Source of the DNA: Thermicanus aegyptius DSM 12793
GTDB taxonomy: Bacteria > Bacillota > Bacilli > Thermicanales > Thermicanaceae
Direction of reading: 5' to 3'
Length of the DNA: 64,000 bases
Assembly (NCBI RefSeq): GCF_000510645.1
Contig: NZ_KI783301.1
Coordinates: forward strand, 503,104-567,103
Position numbers and translations under genes: made by a program
In this document: positions 44,974-53,701 of the stretch, piece by piece
How the letters are laid out: each line of letters starts with the position of its first letter
Position numbering within the stretch: position 1 is the first letter of the stretch
The notes under the pieces: model-generated
What the model saw: the letters and a program-made list of their open reading frames with translations, nothing else
Told to the model about the DNA's origin: nothing
The model's database searches: none

Positions 44974-46020
44974 ATGCCCCACCCCCCCATAGGGATTGTG
45001 AGTATCGGCCTCTATTTGCCGGAAAGAAGAATGACGAGCAAGGAGCTGTCGGAGAAGAGCGGAATTCCCCGGGAGATCTTGGAAGAGAAGATGGGGATCG
45101 TGGAAAAGCGCATCCCAGGACCTTCTGACCATACCGCCCAGATGGCCGTTTGGGCGGCCCGGACGGCGATAGAGAGGGCCGGTGTTGATGCGCGGGATAT
45201 TGATCTGATCATTTATTTTGGGGAGGAGCATAAGGAATACCCCCTCTGGACCGCCGGGATTTGGGTACAGCATAAGATCGGTGCCGTCAACGCCTATGCC
45301 TTTGACATCCAGCAGCGCTGCGGGACCGGGGTATTGGCCCTGAAAATGGCGAAAGAGATGATGCTTGCCGATGATGCCCTCCATACGGTCCTCCTCGCCG
45401 GAGGCTACCGGAATGTGGATTTTATCGATTATGCCAATCCACGCACCCGCTTCATGTATAACCTGGGAGCCGGAGGGGGGGCGATCCTCCTGAAGAAGGG
45501 GTGCGAGGCGAATCAGGTGTTGGCAGGGAGGATCATCACGGACGGCTCCTTCTCCGAAGATGTGGCCGTCCCCGTTGGCGGGACGAAGGTGCCCCTCACC
45601 CCGGAACTGTTGCAGCAAGGGAAGTACACCCTCGACGTGATGGATCCGGATGGAATGAAGGCGCGCCTGGAAGAGAAATCGATGCGAAACTTCCTCCGGG
45701 TGATACGGGAGGCGGTGGAGAGAAGCGGCTATCGGACCGAAGAGATCGATTATCTGGCGATTCTTCACATGAAACGCTCCGCCCATCAGTATGTTCTGAA
45801 AGAATTGGGCCTCAGCACGGAACAATCGATTTATCTGGAGCGTTACGGGCATATCGGCCAGATCGACCAGATCCTTTCGTTGGAACTGGCGCTCCAGGAA
45901 GGAAGGGTGAAAGAAGGGGATCTCGTCGTCTTTGTCAGTGCAGGCATCGGTTATGCCTGGGATGCCATCGCCATTCGTTGGGGAAGCCCGGAGGGATCCT
46001 CTCCTATTGCCGCCGTCTAA
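44974..46020 (+). CDS. Ketoacyl-ACP synthase III-like enzyme (FabH/OleA-type thiolase superfamily)
   Basis: 348 residues. The FabH-like fold is clear: GIVSIGLYLPERRM at the start, the nucleophile C116 in FDIQQRCGTGVLALKMA, and a candidate catalytic His in ILHMKR (H265). The third residue of the usual Cys-His-Asn set is in doubt: where FabH has GN, this protein reads YGHIGQID (H293). The ATG at 44974 with AAGGAGGT 6 bases upstream is chosen over ATG 44941. With the SDR and thiolase that follow it may build or break a short acyl chain. The substrate is not deducible. Confidence 0.8.
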   Translation: MPHPPIGIVSIGLYLPERRMTSKELSEKSGIPREILEEKMGIVEKRIPGPSDHTAQMAVWAARTAIERAGVDARDIDLIIYFGEEHKEYPLWTAGIWVQHKIGAVNAYAFDIQQRCGTGVLALKMAKEMMLADDALHTVLLAGGYRNVDFIDYANPRTRFMYNLGAGGGAILLKKGCEANQVLAGRIITDGSFSEDVAVPVGGTKVPLTPELLQQGKYTLDVMDPDGMKARLEEKSMRNFLRVIREAVERSGYRTEEIDYLAILHMKRSAHQYVLKELGLSTEQSIYLERYGHIGQIDQILSLELALQEGRVKEGDLVVFVSAGIGYAWDAIAIRWGSPEGSSPIAAV

Positions 46021-46172
46021 GCGATTGAACCGATCGCGGCCATGGGTTGGAAAGGGAGTGGAGCATCGGCTCTTATCTTTGGGCAGTGGTTGGTCTGTCG
46101 TGAAGAAAAAACAGGGAATGGGCAAATCACTAAATCCATACGACGGTACATCGTTTTGAGGAGGGGAAAGGA

Positions 46173-46913
46173 ATGGGAGTACGAGGAAGGGTTGCCGTCA
46201 TTACAGGGGGAGCGAGCGGGATTGGACTTGCGGCGGTGAAGCGATTTGCCCATGAAGGGGCGAAGGTTGTCATCGCAGATTATAACGAAGAGGCAGGGCG
46301 GGAGGCGGAGAAAACCGTCCGGGAAACAGGAGGGGAGGCTGTTTTCTTTCCTGTCGATGTCTCTAACCGGGAAAGCGTAGACCGCATGGTTGGTTCAGTT
46401 CTGGAGAAGTATGGACAGATCGATATTCTTATTAATAATGCGGGCATTACCCAAGATGCCATGCTCCACAAGATGACGACGGAGCAATGGGAGCGGGTGC
46501 TGGCGATTAACCTGTCCGGCGTCTTCCATTGTACCCAGGCGGTCGTTCGGCATATGCGGGAGCGGGGGTATGGACGGATCATCAATACCTCTTCCGTCGT
46601 GGGGAAATTTGGCAATGTGGGGCAGACCAATTACGCAGCCACCAAAGCCGGGGTCATCGGCATGACCCAGACGTGGGCGAAGGAATTGGGGAGGACAGGA
46701 ATTACGGTAAATGCCGTAGCCCCCGGCTTCATTCGGACGCCCATGACGGCGAAGATGCCGGAGAAGATCCTCAGCATGATGGCGGAGAAGGTAAATGTAG
46801 GGCGTCTCGGAGAGCCGGAGGATGTGGCCTATGCCTATCTCTTTCTCGCTTCCGACGAGGCATCCTATGTGAACGGCATTGTTCTTTCGGTGGATGGAGG
46901 GCTTTCTTTATAA
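46173..46913 (+). CDS. 3-oxoacyl-ACP / acetoacetyl-CoA reductase (SDR, FabG/PhaB-like)
   Basis: 246 residues, classical short-chain dehydrogenase. NAD(P) motif TGGASGIG at residues 11-18, NNAG at about 90, catalytic Ser in NTSSVVG (about 141), Tyr-x-x-x-Lys in NYAATKAG (about 154-158), and the C-terminal YVNGIVLSVDGG. It reduces a 3-oxoacyl thioester to the 3-hydroxy form. ATG 46173 has GGGGAAAGGA upstream. Adjacent thiolase suggests acetoacetyl-CoA as substrate, i.e. a PhaA/PhaB-like pair, but no PHB synthase is present. Confidence 0.88.
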   Translation: MGVRGRVAVITGGASGIGLAAVKRFAHEGAKVVIADYNEEAGREAEKTVRETGGEAVFFPVDVSNRESVDRMVGSVLEKYGQIDILINNAGITQDAMLHKMTTEQWERVLAINLSGVFHCTQAVVRHMRERGYGRIINTSSVVGKFGNVGQTNYAATKAGVIGMTQTWAKELGRTGITVNAVAPGFIRTPMTAKMPEKILSMMAEKVNVGRLGEPEDVAYAYLFLASDEASYVNGIVLSVDGGLSL

Positions 46914-47106
46914 TCCGTATCATTCGTTGGGACTCACCGGGGGGATTCGTTTTCCTATGTAACCGAGGGTGAAATTCTCCGGTTTCCGGCATGGATTTGA
47001 AATCGGGGGAACCTCGGGGAAGCCAACATGCGAAATCGGAATCATTGGTTTTCGGGGCTTTCAACATCATTTGGGGTTTAAAGTGTATATCCAAGGGGGA
47101 GAGAGG

Positions 47107-48294
47107 ATGAAGGAAGCATATATTGTAAGCGCTGTCCGTACGCCGATCGGTTCTTTTCAAGGGAGTCTCTCCGACATTCCGGTGGTGGAACTGGGAGCCA
47201 GGGTGATTCGTGGAGCGATCGAGCGGGCGGGGATAGATGCGGATCGCGTGGAAGAGGTCCTGATGGGAAATGTCTTACAGGCAGGGGTGGGTCAAGGACC
47301 TGCACGGCAAGCGGCTCTACGGGCTGGGCTTTCCGTGGAAGTGCCGGCGACAACGGTGAACAAGGTGTGCGGATCTGGCCTTAAGACGGTCATGATGGCT
47401 GCGCAGGCCATACGGGCAGGGGATCAGGACCTCATCATCGCAGGGGGAATGGAGAACATGAGTCAAACTCCCTATTTGTTTTCTTCGGCACGAAAAGGGA
47501 TGCGTATGGGAAATGCGGAACTTCTGGACTCAATGCTCCATGAAGGCTTAACTTGTGCCATTCACGGGGTTCACATGGGGATCACGGCGGAGAACATTGC
47601 GGAGAAATATGGAATCACCCGGGAGGAACAGGATCAATTTGCGGTTACGAGTCAAAAGCGGGTGGAAAGGGCGAAACAGGAAGGACGCTTTGACGATGAG
47701 ATGATTGGGATCGAGGTGCCCCAGAAAAAAGGGGGATTCTTCCTTTTTCAGGAAGATGAATTTCCCCGCAATGGCGTTACCCTGGAGAGCTTAAGCAGAC
47801 TGAAACCTGCATTTAAGGAAGGAGGGAGCGTTACGGCCGGGAATTCCTCCGGAATCAATGACGGGGCGGCAGCCGTGGCGGTAGCTTCCGAGGACACGGT
47901 GGAAAAATACGGATTGAAACCGATGGCCCGCATCCTGTCCTATGCCTCAGCGGGGGTGGATCCGGCTTATATGGGCCTCGGACCGATTCCGGCCACTCAT
48001 CTTGCGTTAAAGAAGGCGGGGCTTACCCTGGATCAAATCGATCTGATAGAGGCGAATGAAGCGTTTGCCGCCCAATCCATAGCTGTGATGAAGGAGCTCT
48101 CTCTGGATCCCGAGAAGGTCAATGTAAATGGTGGTGCCCTCTCCCTGGGACACCCCATCGGAGCGAGCGGAGCCCGTATCCTTGTAACCCTTCTCTACGA
48201 GATGAAGAGGAGAAAATCTCGTTATGGCCTTGCTACCCTCTGCATCGGCGGAGGACAGGGTGTGGCGATGATCGTGGAAAATACGGAAACATAA
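47107..48294 (+). CDS. Acetyl-CoA C-acetyltransferase (thiolase)
   Basis: 395 residues, usual thiolase length. Nucleophile C88 in [15 protein letters not shown], the NEAFAAQ loop, the His in [17 protein letters not shown] (about 348) and the second Cys in [12 protein letters not shown] (about 378). It condenses two acetyl-CoA or cleaves acetoacetyl-CoA or longer 3-ketoacyl-CoA. ATG 47107 follows GGGGGAGAG; a longer frame from 46969 is not needed. A 190-base gap separates it from the reductase. Confidence 0.93.
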   Translation: MKEAYIVSAVRTPIGSFQGSLSDIPVVELGARVIRGAIERAGIDADRVEEVLMGNVLQAGVGQGPARQAALRAGLSVEVPATTVNKVCGSGLKTVMMAAQAIRAGDQDLIIAGGMENMSQTPYLFSSARKGMRMGNAELLDSMLHEGLTCAIHGVHMGITAENIAEKYGITREEQDQFAVTSQKRVERAKQEGRFDDEMIGIEVPQKKGGFFLFQEDEFPRNGVTLESLSRLKPAFKEGGSVTAGNSSGINDGAAAVAVASEDTVEKYGLKPMARILSYASAGVDPAYMGLGPIPATHLALKKAGLTLDQIDLIEANEAFAAQSIAVMKELSLDPEKVNVNGGALSLGHPIGASGARILVTLLYEMKRRKSRYGLATLCIGGGQGVAMIVENTET

Positions 48295-48371
48295 ATATAT
48301 AATAACTTAAAAAATGATAGAATATAAATCAAATAAGCTTTAGGTAACCATTTTGTATGTTCTCAATTAAT

Positions 48372-48396
48372 ACCCCCCTGAGAGGGGTTTTCTTTT
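48372..48396 (+). terminator. Terminator after the thiolase gene
   Basis: CCCCT (about 48375-48379), loop GAG, AGGGG, then TTTTCTTTTT. Confidence 0.78.
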
Positions 48397-48470
48397 TATA
48401 GAAAATAAGCAGAATTTGAGAAAGATGAATAATCCTACAAAAATAATCTTTGAAAATATCTTTTTTTTTC

Positions 48471-48499
48471 TTGACGTGAAGAAATCATTGACATATAGT
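48471..48499 (+). promoter_or_regulatory. Sigma-A promoter of the third peptide operon
   Basis: TTGACG (48471-48476), 17-base spacer, TATAGT (48494-48499). It is about 60 bases before the binding-protein start. Confidence 0.75.
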
Positions 48500-48565
48500 A
48501 ATACTAAACGAAAGAGAATTGAAGAATTCGCTTTCTAAATGAAATGAAAAGGGGGATATTTGTTG

Positions 48566-50107
48566 ATGAAAAATATGACAAAAAGTATTTTTACCGTCGT
48601 ATTGTCATTTTTGTTGTTATTGACGGGTTGTAGCAGCGGAGAGAAGACTGCAACGAATGAAGGAGTGTCTCAAGAAAAAACGGGAGGAACCTTAAACATC
48701 TCCCTCGATTCAGATCCACCAAAGCTTGATCCCAGTTTGTCTACCGCCTTAGTAGATCGGATGGTATTTCAAAGTATCTTTGACAAGATGGTGGATATTG
48801 ATGAAAATGGGGAGATTATACCTATGCTTGCAAAGGAGTGGAAAATTTCAGAGGATCTAAGGACTTATACTTTTGTCTTACAGCAAGGTGTTAAATTTCA
48901 TGACGGAACGGATTTTAACGCCGAAGCGGTAAAATTTAATTTTGAGCGGAACATGGATCAAGGTTCACCGAGAAAGAATGAACTTAAGGAAGTAAGCAAG
49001 GTATCGGTTGTAGATCCATATACCGTTCAAGTGGAACTTAAGCGGCCCTTTGCTCCTTTTCTTTCCATTCTTGCTGATCGTGCTGGGATGATGGTTTCCC
49101 CTGCGGCTGTGAAAAAATATGGGGATGATTTCTCAAATCATCCGGTGGGAACCGGCCCCTTTGTCTTTAAAGAAAGGGTGAAGGGATCGTTTATAACTTT
49201 GGAAAAAAATACAAATTATTGGAAGAAGGGGATGCCAAAACTAAATCAAATCGTTTATAAGATTATTACAGATGCAAATGTAGCATTGATGAACCTTAAG
49301 AGTGGACAGGTCGACATGACGAACCGTTTTCCGTTTAAAGAAATTGAAAAATCAAAGAACGATCCGAATTTTACAGTTATAAGTGAACCTGGGCAAGGAT
49401 ACCAGGGGATACATTTAAATGTATCGAAACCTCCCTTTGATCGAAAAGAACTTCGGCAAGCCGTGGACTTATTGATTGATCGAGATGCGATTGTAAACGT
49501 ACTTTTGAGCGGAGCCGGTACCCCGGCGCATTCCCCCTTTTCACCCACCAGCTTTGCCTATGGTGAGAGCGATCGGTATGAAAAACCGGATTTGCAGAAA
49601 GCAAGGGATTTGTTAAAGAAAGCCGGCAAGCCGAATGGTTTCAGTTTTACTTTAAAAATCGGAACATCACCATTAAATCAACAGGTAGGACAAATGATCC
49701 AGACGATGCTTAAACCTGCTGGAATTCAAGTCAATCTTGAAAAAGTAGAGTTTGGGACTCTTCTTGACCAGACCCAAAAAGGAAATTATGAAGCGGCTGC
49801 CATAGGTTGGAGCGGGCGCCCTGACCCGGACCAAAATATTTATGACTTCTATGTAACGGGTGGTCCGCAAAATTATTCCTTTTACAGTAACGCGGAAGTG
49901 GATCGTTTACTTGATGAAGCCCGGGCGGAATTAGATGAAGCGAAACGGAAAACGATTTATGACCAGGCGATGAAGATAATCAATGAAGAGGTCCCGTATA
50001 TTTATCTTTACCATGATCATAACGTTTTCGGAATTTCAAAATCAGTGGATGGTTTTCAATATGTTCCGGATGGTTTGATACGAACTGTGGGAATAAGTAA
50101 GAGATAA
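48566..50107 (+). CDS. Peptide ABC transporter substrate-binding lipoprotein (third set)
   Basis: 513 residues, SBP_bac_5 family. Signal peptide with lipobox LTGC (Cys about residue 22). Family text: YTFVLQQGVKFHDGTDFNAEAVKFNFERN, HPVGTGPFVFKERVKGSFI, and the C-terminal MKIINEEVPYIYLYHDHN. Three in-frame starts exist (TTG 48560, TTG 48563, ATG 48566); GGGGGA at 48551-48556 gives the ATG 9 bases of spacing. The A/T-rich codon use sets this operon apart from the gene block before it. The YwrD-type enzyme in the same operon suggests gamma-glutamyl peptides as possible cargo (inference). Confidence 0.92.
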   Translation: MKNMTKSIFTVVLSFLLLLTGCSSGEKTATNEGVSQEKTGGTLNISLDSDPPKLDPSLSTALVDRMVFQSIFDKMVDIDENGEIIPMLAKEWKISEDLRTYTFVLQQGVKFHDGTDFNAEAVKFNFERNMDQGSPRKNELKEVSKVSVVDPYTVQVELKRPFAPFLSILADRAGMMVSPAAVKKYGDDFSNHPVGTGPFVFKERVKGSFITLEKNTNYWKKGMPKLNQIVYKIITDANVALMNLKSGQVDMTNRFPFKEIEKSKNDPNFTVISEPGQGYQGIHLNVSKPPFDRKELRQAVDLLIDRDAIVNVLLSGAGTPAHSPFSPTSFAYGESDRYEKPDLQKARDLLKKAGKPNGFSFTLKIGTSPLNQQVGQMIQTMLKPAGIQVNLEKVEFGTLLDQTQKGNYEAAAIGWSGRPDPDQNIYDFYVTGGPQNYSFYSNAEVDRLLDEARAELDEAKRKTIYDQAMKIINEEVPYIYLYHDHNVFGISKSVDGFQYVPDGLIRTVGISKR

Positions 50108-50158
50108 TTCTTGTGGGTTTTGGTTGAACCGAAGGAAAGGGAGTGGAGAGAAAGAGAT

Positions 50159-51118
50159 ATGTTAGTATTCTTATTCAGACGGTTATTACTGGCAATTCCA
50201 GTTGTTCTCTTGGTTACCGTGATGGTCTTTTCATTACTCCATATGCTCCCAGGAGATCCGGCAACTGTAATTCTCGGGCAGGAAGCCACGCCAGAAGCGG
50301 TAGAAGCTTTACGTGAGGAGTTGGGTCTAAACAAACCGATCATCCTGCAGTATTTATATTGGTTGGGTGGAGTATTACAAGGGAATCTAGGCCGTTCACT
50401 TGTGGATCATACCCCTGTGTCCGACCTTATTCTTCAACGACTTCCGGCTACACTAGAATTAACCATTGGGACTTTCATCGTAGCCATCCTGATCGCGGTA
50501 CCGACAGGCATTCTTTCTGCCACTCGGCCGGGGAGTTGGGCCGATTATTTAAGCACCACATTTGCCCTGGGTGGTATGTCCATTCCCCATTTTTGGTTAG
50601 GAATGATGTTTATTGTTCTGTTCGCTGTTCGGCTAGGATGGTTACCGGCCTCAGGATATGTTCCTTTTTTCGAGAATCCTGTTGCCAATCTGGCGGCGAT
50701 GATCATGCCCATGGTGGCCACTGGATTAAGAGAATCGGCGATCTTGATGCGAATGATCCGAAGTAGCTTATTAGAAGTGATGCAAGCAGATTATATTCGT
50801 ACAGCTTATTCGAAAGGTTTAAAAGATCGAGCGGTGATCCTTCACCATGCTTTTAAAAATGCCTTGGTTCCTGTGGTTACCACAAGTGGTTTAATTGTCG
50901 CTGGGCTTTTAGGAGGATTAGTAATCACTGAATCGATTTTCTCGATCCCGGGATTTGGAAGACTGATCGTAGAATCCATCTATAATCGGGATTTTGTAAC
51001 GGTGCAAGGGGCGATTCTGGTATCTGCTTTATTGGTCGTTGTCGTTAATTTGGTGGTTGACTTGTTATATGCCGTCATCGATCCCCGTATCAAAGTGGGT
51101 AAGGGGGCAGATGTATGA
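50159..51118 (+). CDS. Peptide ABC transporter permease, DppB type (third set)
   Basis: 319 residues: FRRLLLAIPVVLLVTVMVFSLLHMLPGDPATVILG at the N-terminus, EELGLNKPIILQYLYWLGGVLQGNLG, and the coupling loop ADYIRTAYSKGLKDRAVILHHAFKNALVP near residue 215. ATG 50159 is preceded by GGAGAGAAAGAG; the longer frame from 50111 lacks a ribosome site and adds 16 charged residues. Its end overlaps the DppC start by 4 bases. Confidence 0.92.
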   Translation: MLVFLFRRLLLAIPVVLLVTVMVFSLLHMLPGDPATVILGQEATPEAVEALREELGLNKPIILQYLYWLGGVLQGNLGRSLVDHTPVSDLILQRLPATLELTIGTFIVAILIAVPTGILSATRPGSWADYLSTTFALGGMSIPHFWLGMMFIVLFAVRLGWLPASGYVPFFENPVANLAAMIMPMVATGLRESAILMRMIRSSLLEVMQADYIRTAYSKGLKDRAVILHHAFKNALVPVVTTSGLIVAGLLGGLVITESIFSIPGFGRLIVESIYNRDFVTVQGAILVSALLVVVVNLVVDLLYAVIDPRIKVGKGADV

Positions 51119-52026
51119 ATCAACCGATGAATAGGGTCCAAGAGCCTGATTTCCATTCATTTCCACAACCAATGGCGCGGATGAGGAAGGGAATTACCTT
51201 CCTGCGTCGCTTTGGCCGAAACAAGCTGGCTGTTATTGGAGCGGTCATCATCGGGGTTTTTGTCCTAACCGCTTTATTTGCTCCGATGATTGCCACCCAT
51301 GATCCCATCTATGATCAAGATTATAATTCCGTTTTGCAACCCCCTGGAAATGGGCATCTTCTAGGAACCGATGATCTTGGAAGAGATACTTTTTCCCGCC
51401 TGGTTTATGGAGCCAGGATTTCGCTCCAAGCAGCCGTAATCCCTGTGGGGATTGCCATTATCGTGGGTGTCCCCATTGGCTTATTCACCGGGTACTTTCG
51501 TGGATTTTGGGATGAATGGGTTGTGATGAGAATCGTTGATGCAATGCAAGCTTTTCCTTCCTTAATCTTGGCCTTGGCGATGGCGGCTGCTCTGGGAGGT
51601 GGTTTTATGAATGCCATGATTGCCATTGGAATCGGATTTCTCCCTTCCTTTATTCGAATCACCAGGGCACAGGTTCTGACCGTCCGAAATCTTGAATATA
51701 TACAAGCGGCGAAGGCCATTGGAGCAAGTGATTGGCGGATCATGTTCCTGCATGTGCTTCCTAATTCCATGTCACCTATCTTGGTTCAAATGACGTTGGC
51801 TATGGCTTCTGCCATCATCGCGGAAGCCGGTCTTTCTTATCTGGGACTGGGTGCCCGTCCGGAAGAACCGAGTTGGGGTTCAATGTTAAACATTGCACAA
51901 GGATATTTAAATATTGATCCCATGCTTGCATTCTGGCCTGGAATAGCGATCTTTTTAGTCGTTCTAGGTTTTAATCTGCTCGGGGATGGAATTCGTGAAA
52001 TGCTTGATCCGAAATTAAAACGGTAA
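51115..52026 (+). CDS. Peptide ABC transporter permease, DppC type (third set)
   Basis: 303 residues. First helix LAVIGAVIIGVFVLTALFAPMIA, then GTDDLGRDTFSRLVYGARISL, the coupling loop YIQAAKAIGASDWRIMFLHVLPN near residue 200, and GLSYLGLGARPEEPSWGSML. ATG 51115 overlaps the DppB stop (ATGA). The next gene, the Lrp-type regulator, begins 18 bases after its stop on the same strand. Confidence 0.92.
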   Translation: MNQPMNRVQEPDFHSFPQPMARMRKGITFLRRFGRNKLAVIGAVIIGVFVLTALFAPMIATHDPIYDQDYNSVLQPPGNGHLLGTDDLGRDTFSRLVYGARISLQAAVIPVGIAIIVGVPIGLFTGYFRGFWDEWVVMRIVDAMQAFPSLILALAMAAALGGGFMNAMIAIGIGFLPSFIRITRAQVLTVRNLEYIQAAKAIGASDWRIMFLHVLPNSMSPILVQMTLAMASAIIAEAGLSYLGLGARPEEPSWGSMLNIAQGYLNIDPMLAFWPGIAIFLVVLGFNLLGDGIREMLDPKLKR

Positions 52027-52044
52027 TCGAAAGGGGGATATTGT

Positions 52045-52533
52045 TTGGTTTATAACTATTCTGAGGCAAATGAAATTCCTCCATTAGAATTGGATGAAAT
52101 CGATCATCAAATACTGGAAGCATTGCATGAAAATAGTCGTATATCGTATACGGAACTAGGAAAGAAAATCGGGCTTTCCCGAGTGGCGGTTCAAGCCCGA
52201 ATTAGTGCAATGATTGAAGCGGGAGTGATCGAACGGTTTACGGTGGTCATTAACCCGGCGAAGATCGGCATGCAAGTATCAGCCTTTTTTAGTGTAGACA
52301 TTGAACCGTCTCATTTACATGAAGTGGCGGAGAAACTAGCCAAAGAACCTGCGGTTACCAGTTTATATCACATGACGGGACCCAGCACGCTCCATATGCA
52401 TGGCATCTTCTTAAACAACCAAGATATGGAAAAATTCCTTTTAGAGCGGCTATATACCATGCCTGGAATCATCCGTGTGGAGACGCAAATGCTGTTAAAA
52501 CGGTATAAGAGTCGGATGGGATTAAAATTGTAA
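52045..52533 (+). CDS. Lrp/AsnC-family regulator (YwrC/ChrS-like)
   Basis: 162 residues. An N-terminal winged helix ([50 protein letters not shown], residues 16-65) is followed by the RAM ligand-binding domain (about 75-155). TTG 52045 has AAGGGGG 7 bases upstream. In Bacillus, YwrC (ChrS) is encoded with the two half-size chromate transporters YwrB and YwrA and with the gamma-glutamyltransferase YwrD, the same set seen here, and represses that operon. It probably controls this operon in response to an amino acid or anion. Confidence 0.85.
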   Translation: MVYNYSEANEIPPLELDEIDHQILEALHENSRISYTELGKKIGLSRVAVQARISAMIEAGVIERFTVVINPAKIGMQVSAFFSVDIEPSHLHEVAEKLAKEPAVTSLYHMTGPSTLHMHGIFLNNQDMEKFLLERLYTMPGIIRVETQMLLKRYKSRMGLKL

Positions 52534-52547
52534 AGAAGGTGATCCAT

Positions 52548-53144
52548 TTGTTGGGGGGGCTAAAAACGTATAGAGAGATTATTTTGGCAATGGTTCGAAC
52601 CGGAATATTCGGGTATGGGGGGGGACCCTCCGTGATCCCCCTTATTCGATATGAAGCGGTTATTCGATATCATTGGATGGAGGAAGAAGAATTTGGAGAG
52701 GTTCTAGCTCTTGGAAATGCCCTTCCCGGACCAATCGCCACGAAAATGGCCGCTTATATCGGATATCGACAAAAAAGGATCATGGGGGCTATCGTAGCCG
52801 TTTTGGCACATATTTTGCCCACCTCCATCGCCATGGTTGCCCTTTTGGGAGCTCTTTATGCCCTTCGCCACTCCCCCATTGTTTCCGGTATGATAGCAGC
52901 GGTTCGGCCTGTGATCGCAGTCATGCTTGGCCAGATGACGTATGAATTTGCTGAAAAATCATGGAAAGGGTTGGGAAAATGGGTGGCTGTAGGTTTTGGA
53001 TTCGTTGCCTTTTTGATGCTTTCAGTTTGGAACATCCATCCCGCTCTTGTTGTCGCCCTTTTCCTCATCTACGGCTCTTTCCATCTCATGATTTTATCAA
53101 AGATCAAAGAGGCTAAGGAAAGCAGGAAAGGAACGACCCGATGA
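52548..53144 (+). CDS. Half-size chromate-type (CHR) transporter, subunit 1
   Basis: 198 residues, a short-chain CHR protein. Signature: GIFGYGGGPSVIPLIRYEAVIRYHWM and the LALGNALPGPIATKMAAYIGYR loop; about six hydrophobic segments. Two short CHR proteins of opposite membrane orientation work together in Bacillus as a chromate efflux pair. AAGAAGG precedes TTG codons at 52548 and 52551; GTG 52539 is less well placed. Its end overlaps the second subunit by 4 bases. The true cargo in this peptide operon may not be chromate. Confidence 0.85.
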   Translation: MLGGLKTYREIILAMVRTGIFGYGGGPSVIPLIRYEAVIRYHWMEEEEFGEVLALGNALPGPIATKMAAYIGYRQKRIMGAIVAVLAHILPTSIAMVALLGALYALRHSPIVSGMIAAVRPVIAVMLGQMTYEFAEKSWKGLGKWVAVGFGFVAFLMLSVWNIHPALVVALFLIYGSFHLMILSKIKEAKESRKGTTR

Positions 53145-53683
53145 CATTATGGAATTTGTTTTGGGGTTTTTTTGTGGCAAATGTTTTAGGATATGGTGGG
53201 GGACCTGCCTCCATTCCTCTTATGCAAGAAGAGATTGTAAATCATTATAAGTGGATGACCAATGAACAGTTTACTGATATGCTTGCCGTTGCAAATGCAT
53301 TACCGGGGCCTATTGCAACAAAGATCGCCGCTTTCGTCGGTTACCAGGTAGGGGGATGGCCAGGGTTGTTGGTGACCTTGGTCGCCACCGTTGTGCCTTC
53401 TGCCGTTGCCCTAATTGTTTTATTAGGGCTAATTAACCATTATCGTCAATCGAATGTTGTACGAGGGATGACTCTTTTAGTACAACCTGTAATCGCTATT
53501 ATGATGCTGCTTTTAACGTGGGAAATGGGAAAGGTGTCGGTGGATACCATTGGAATCTGGCAATCACTGGGGATTGCGATTCTTTCTTACTTGGCGTTAA
53601 CAAAATGGAGAATGCATCCAGCCTTAGTCATAGTCTTTGCCTTTCTTTATGGTGGACTCGTTTTGCCTTATATAACGATGTGA
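53141..53683 (+). CDS. Half-size chromate-type (CHR) transporter, subunit 2
   Basis: 180 residues, homologous to the preceding subunit: NVLGYGGGPASIPLMQEEIVNHYKWM and AVANALPGPIATKIAAFVGYQVGG at the same positions, with about six hydrophobic segments. The ATG overlaps the previous stop (ATGA), so the two are coupled and probably form a heterodimer. The following gene starts 18 bases later. Confidence 0.85.
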   Translation: MTLWNLFWGFFVANVLGYGGGPASIPLMQEEIVNHYKWMTNEQFTDMLAVANALPGPIATKIAAFVGYQVGGWPGLLVTLVATVVPSAVALIVLLGLINHYRQSNVVRGMTLLVQPVIAIMMLLLTWEMGKVSVDTIGIWQSLGIAILSYLALTKWRMHPALVIVFAFLYGGLVLPYITM

Positions 53684-53701
53684 TGGAAAGGAGAACGGAG
53701 G

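Noticed and set aside
44851-46125. 424-codon minus-strand frame opposite the KAS III-like gene
   Set aside because: Antisense shadow of a gene with a conserved active-site motif; His/Pro/Arg-rich translation typical of such shadows.
46042-46239. 65-codon frame between the KAS III-like and reductase genes
   Set aside because: It overlaps the reductase start in another frame, has no ribosome site and no recognisable sequence.
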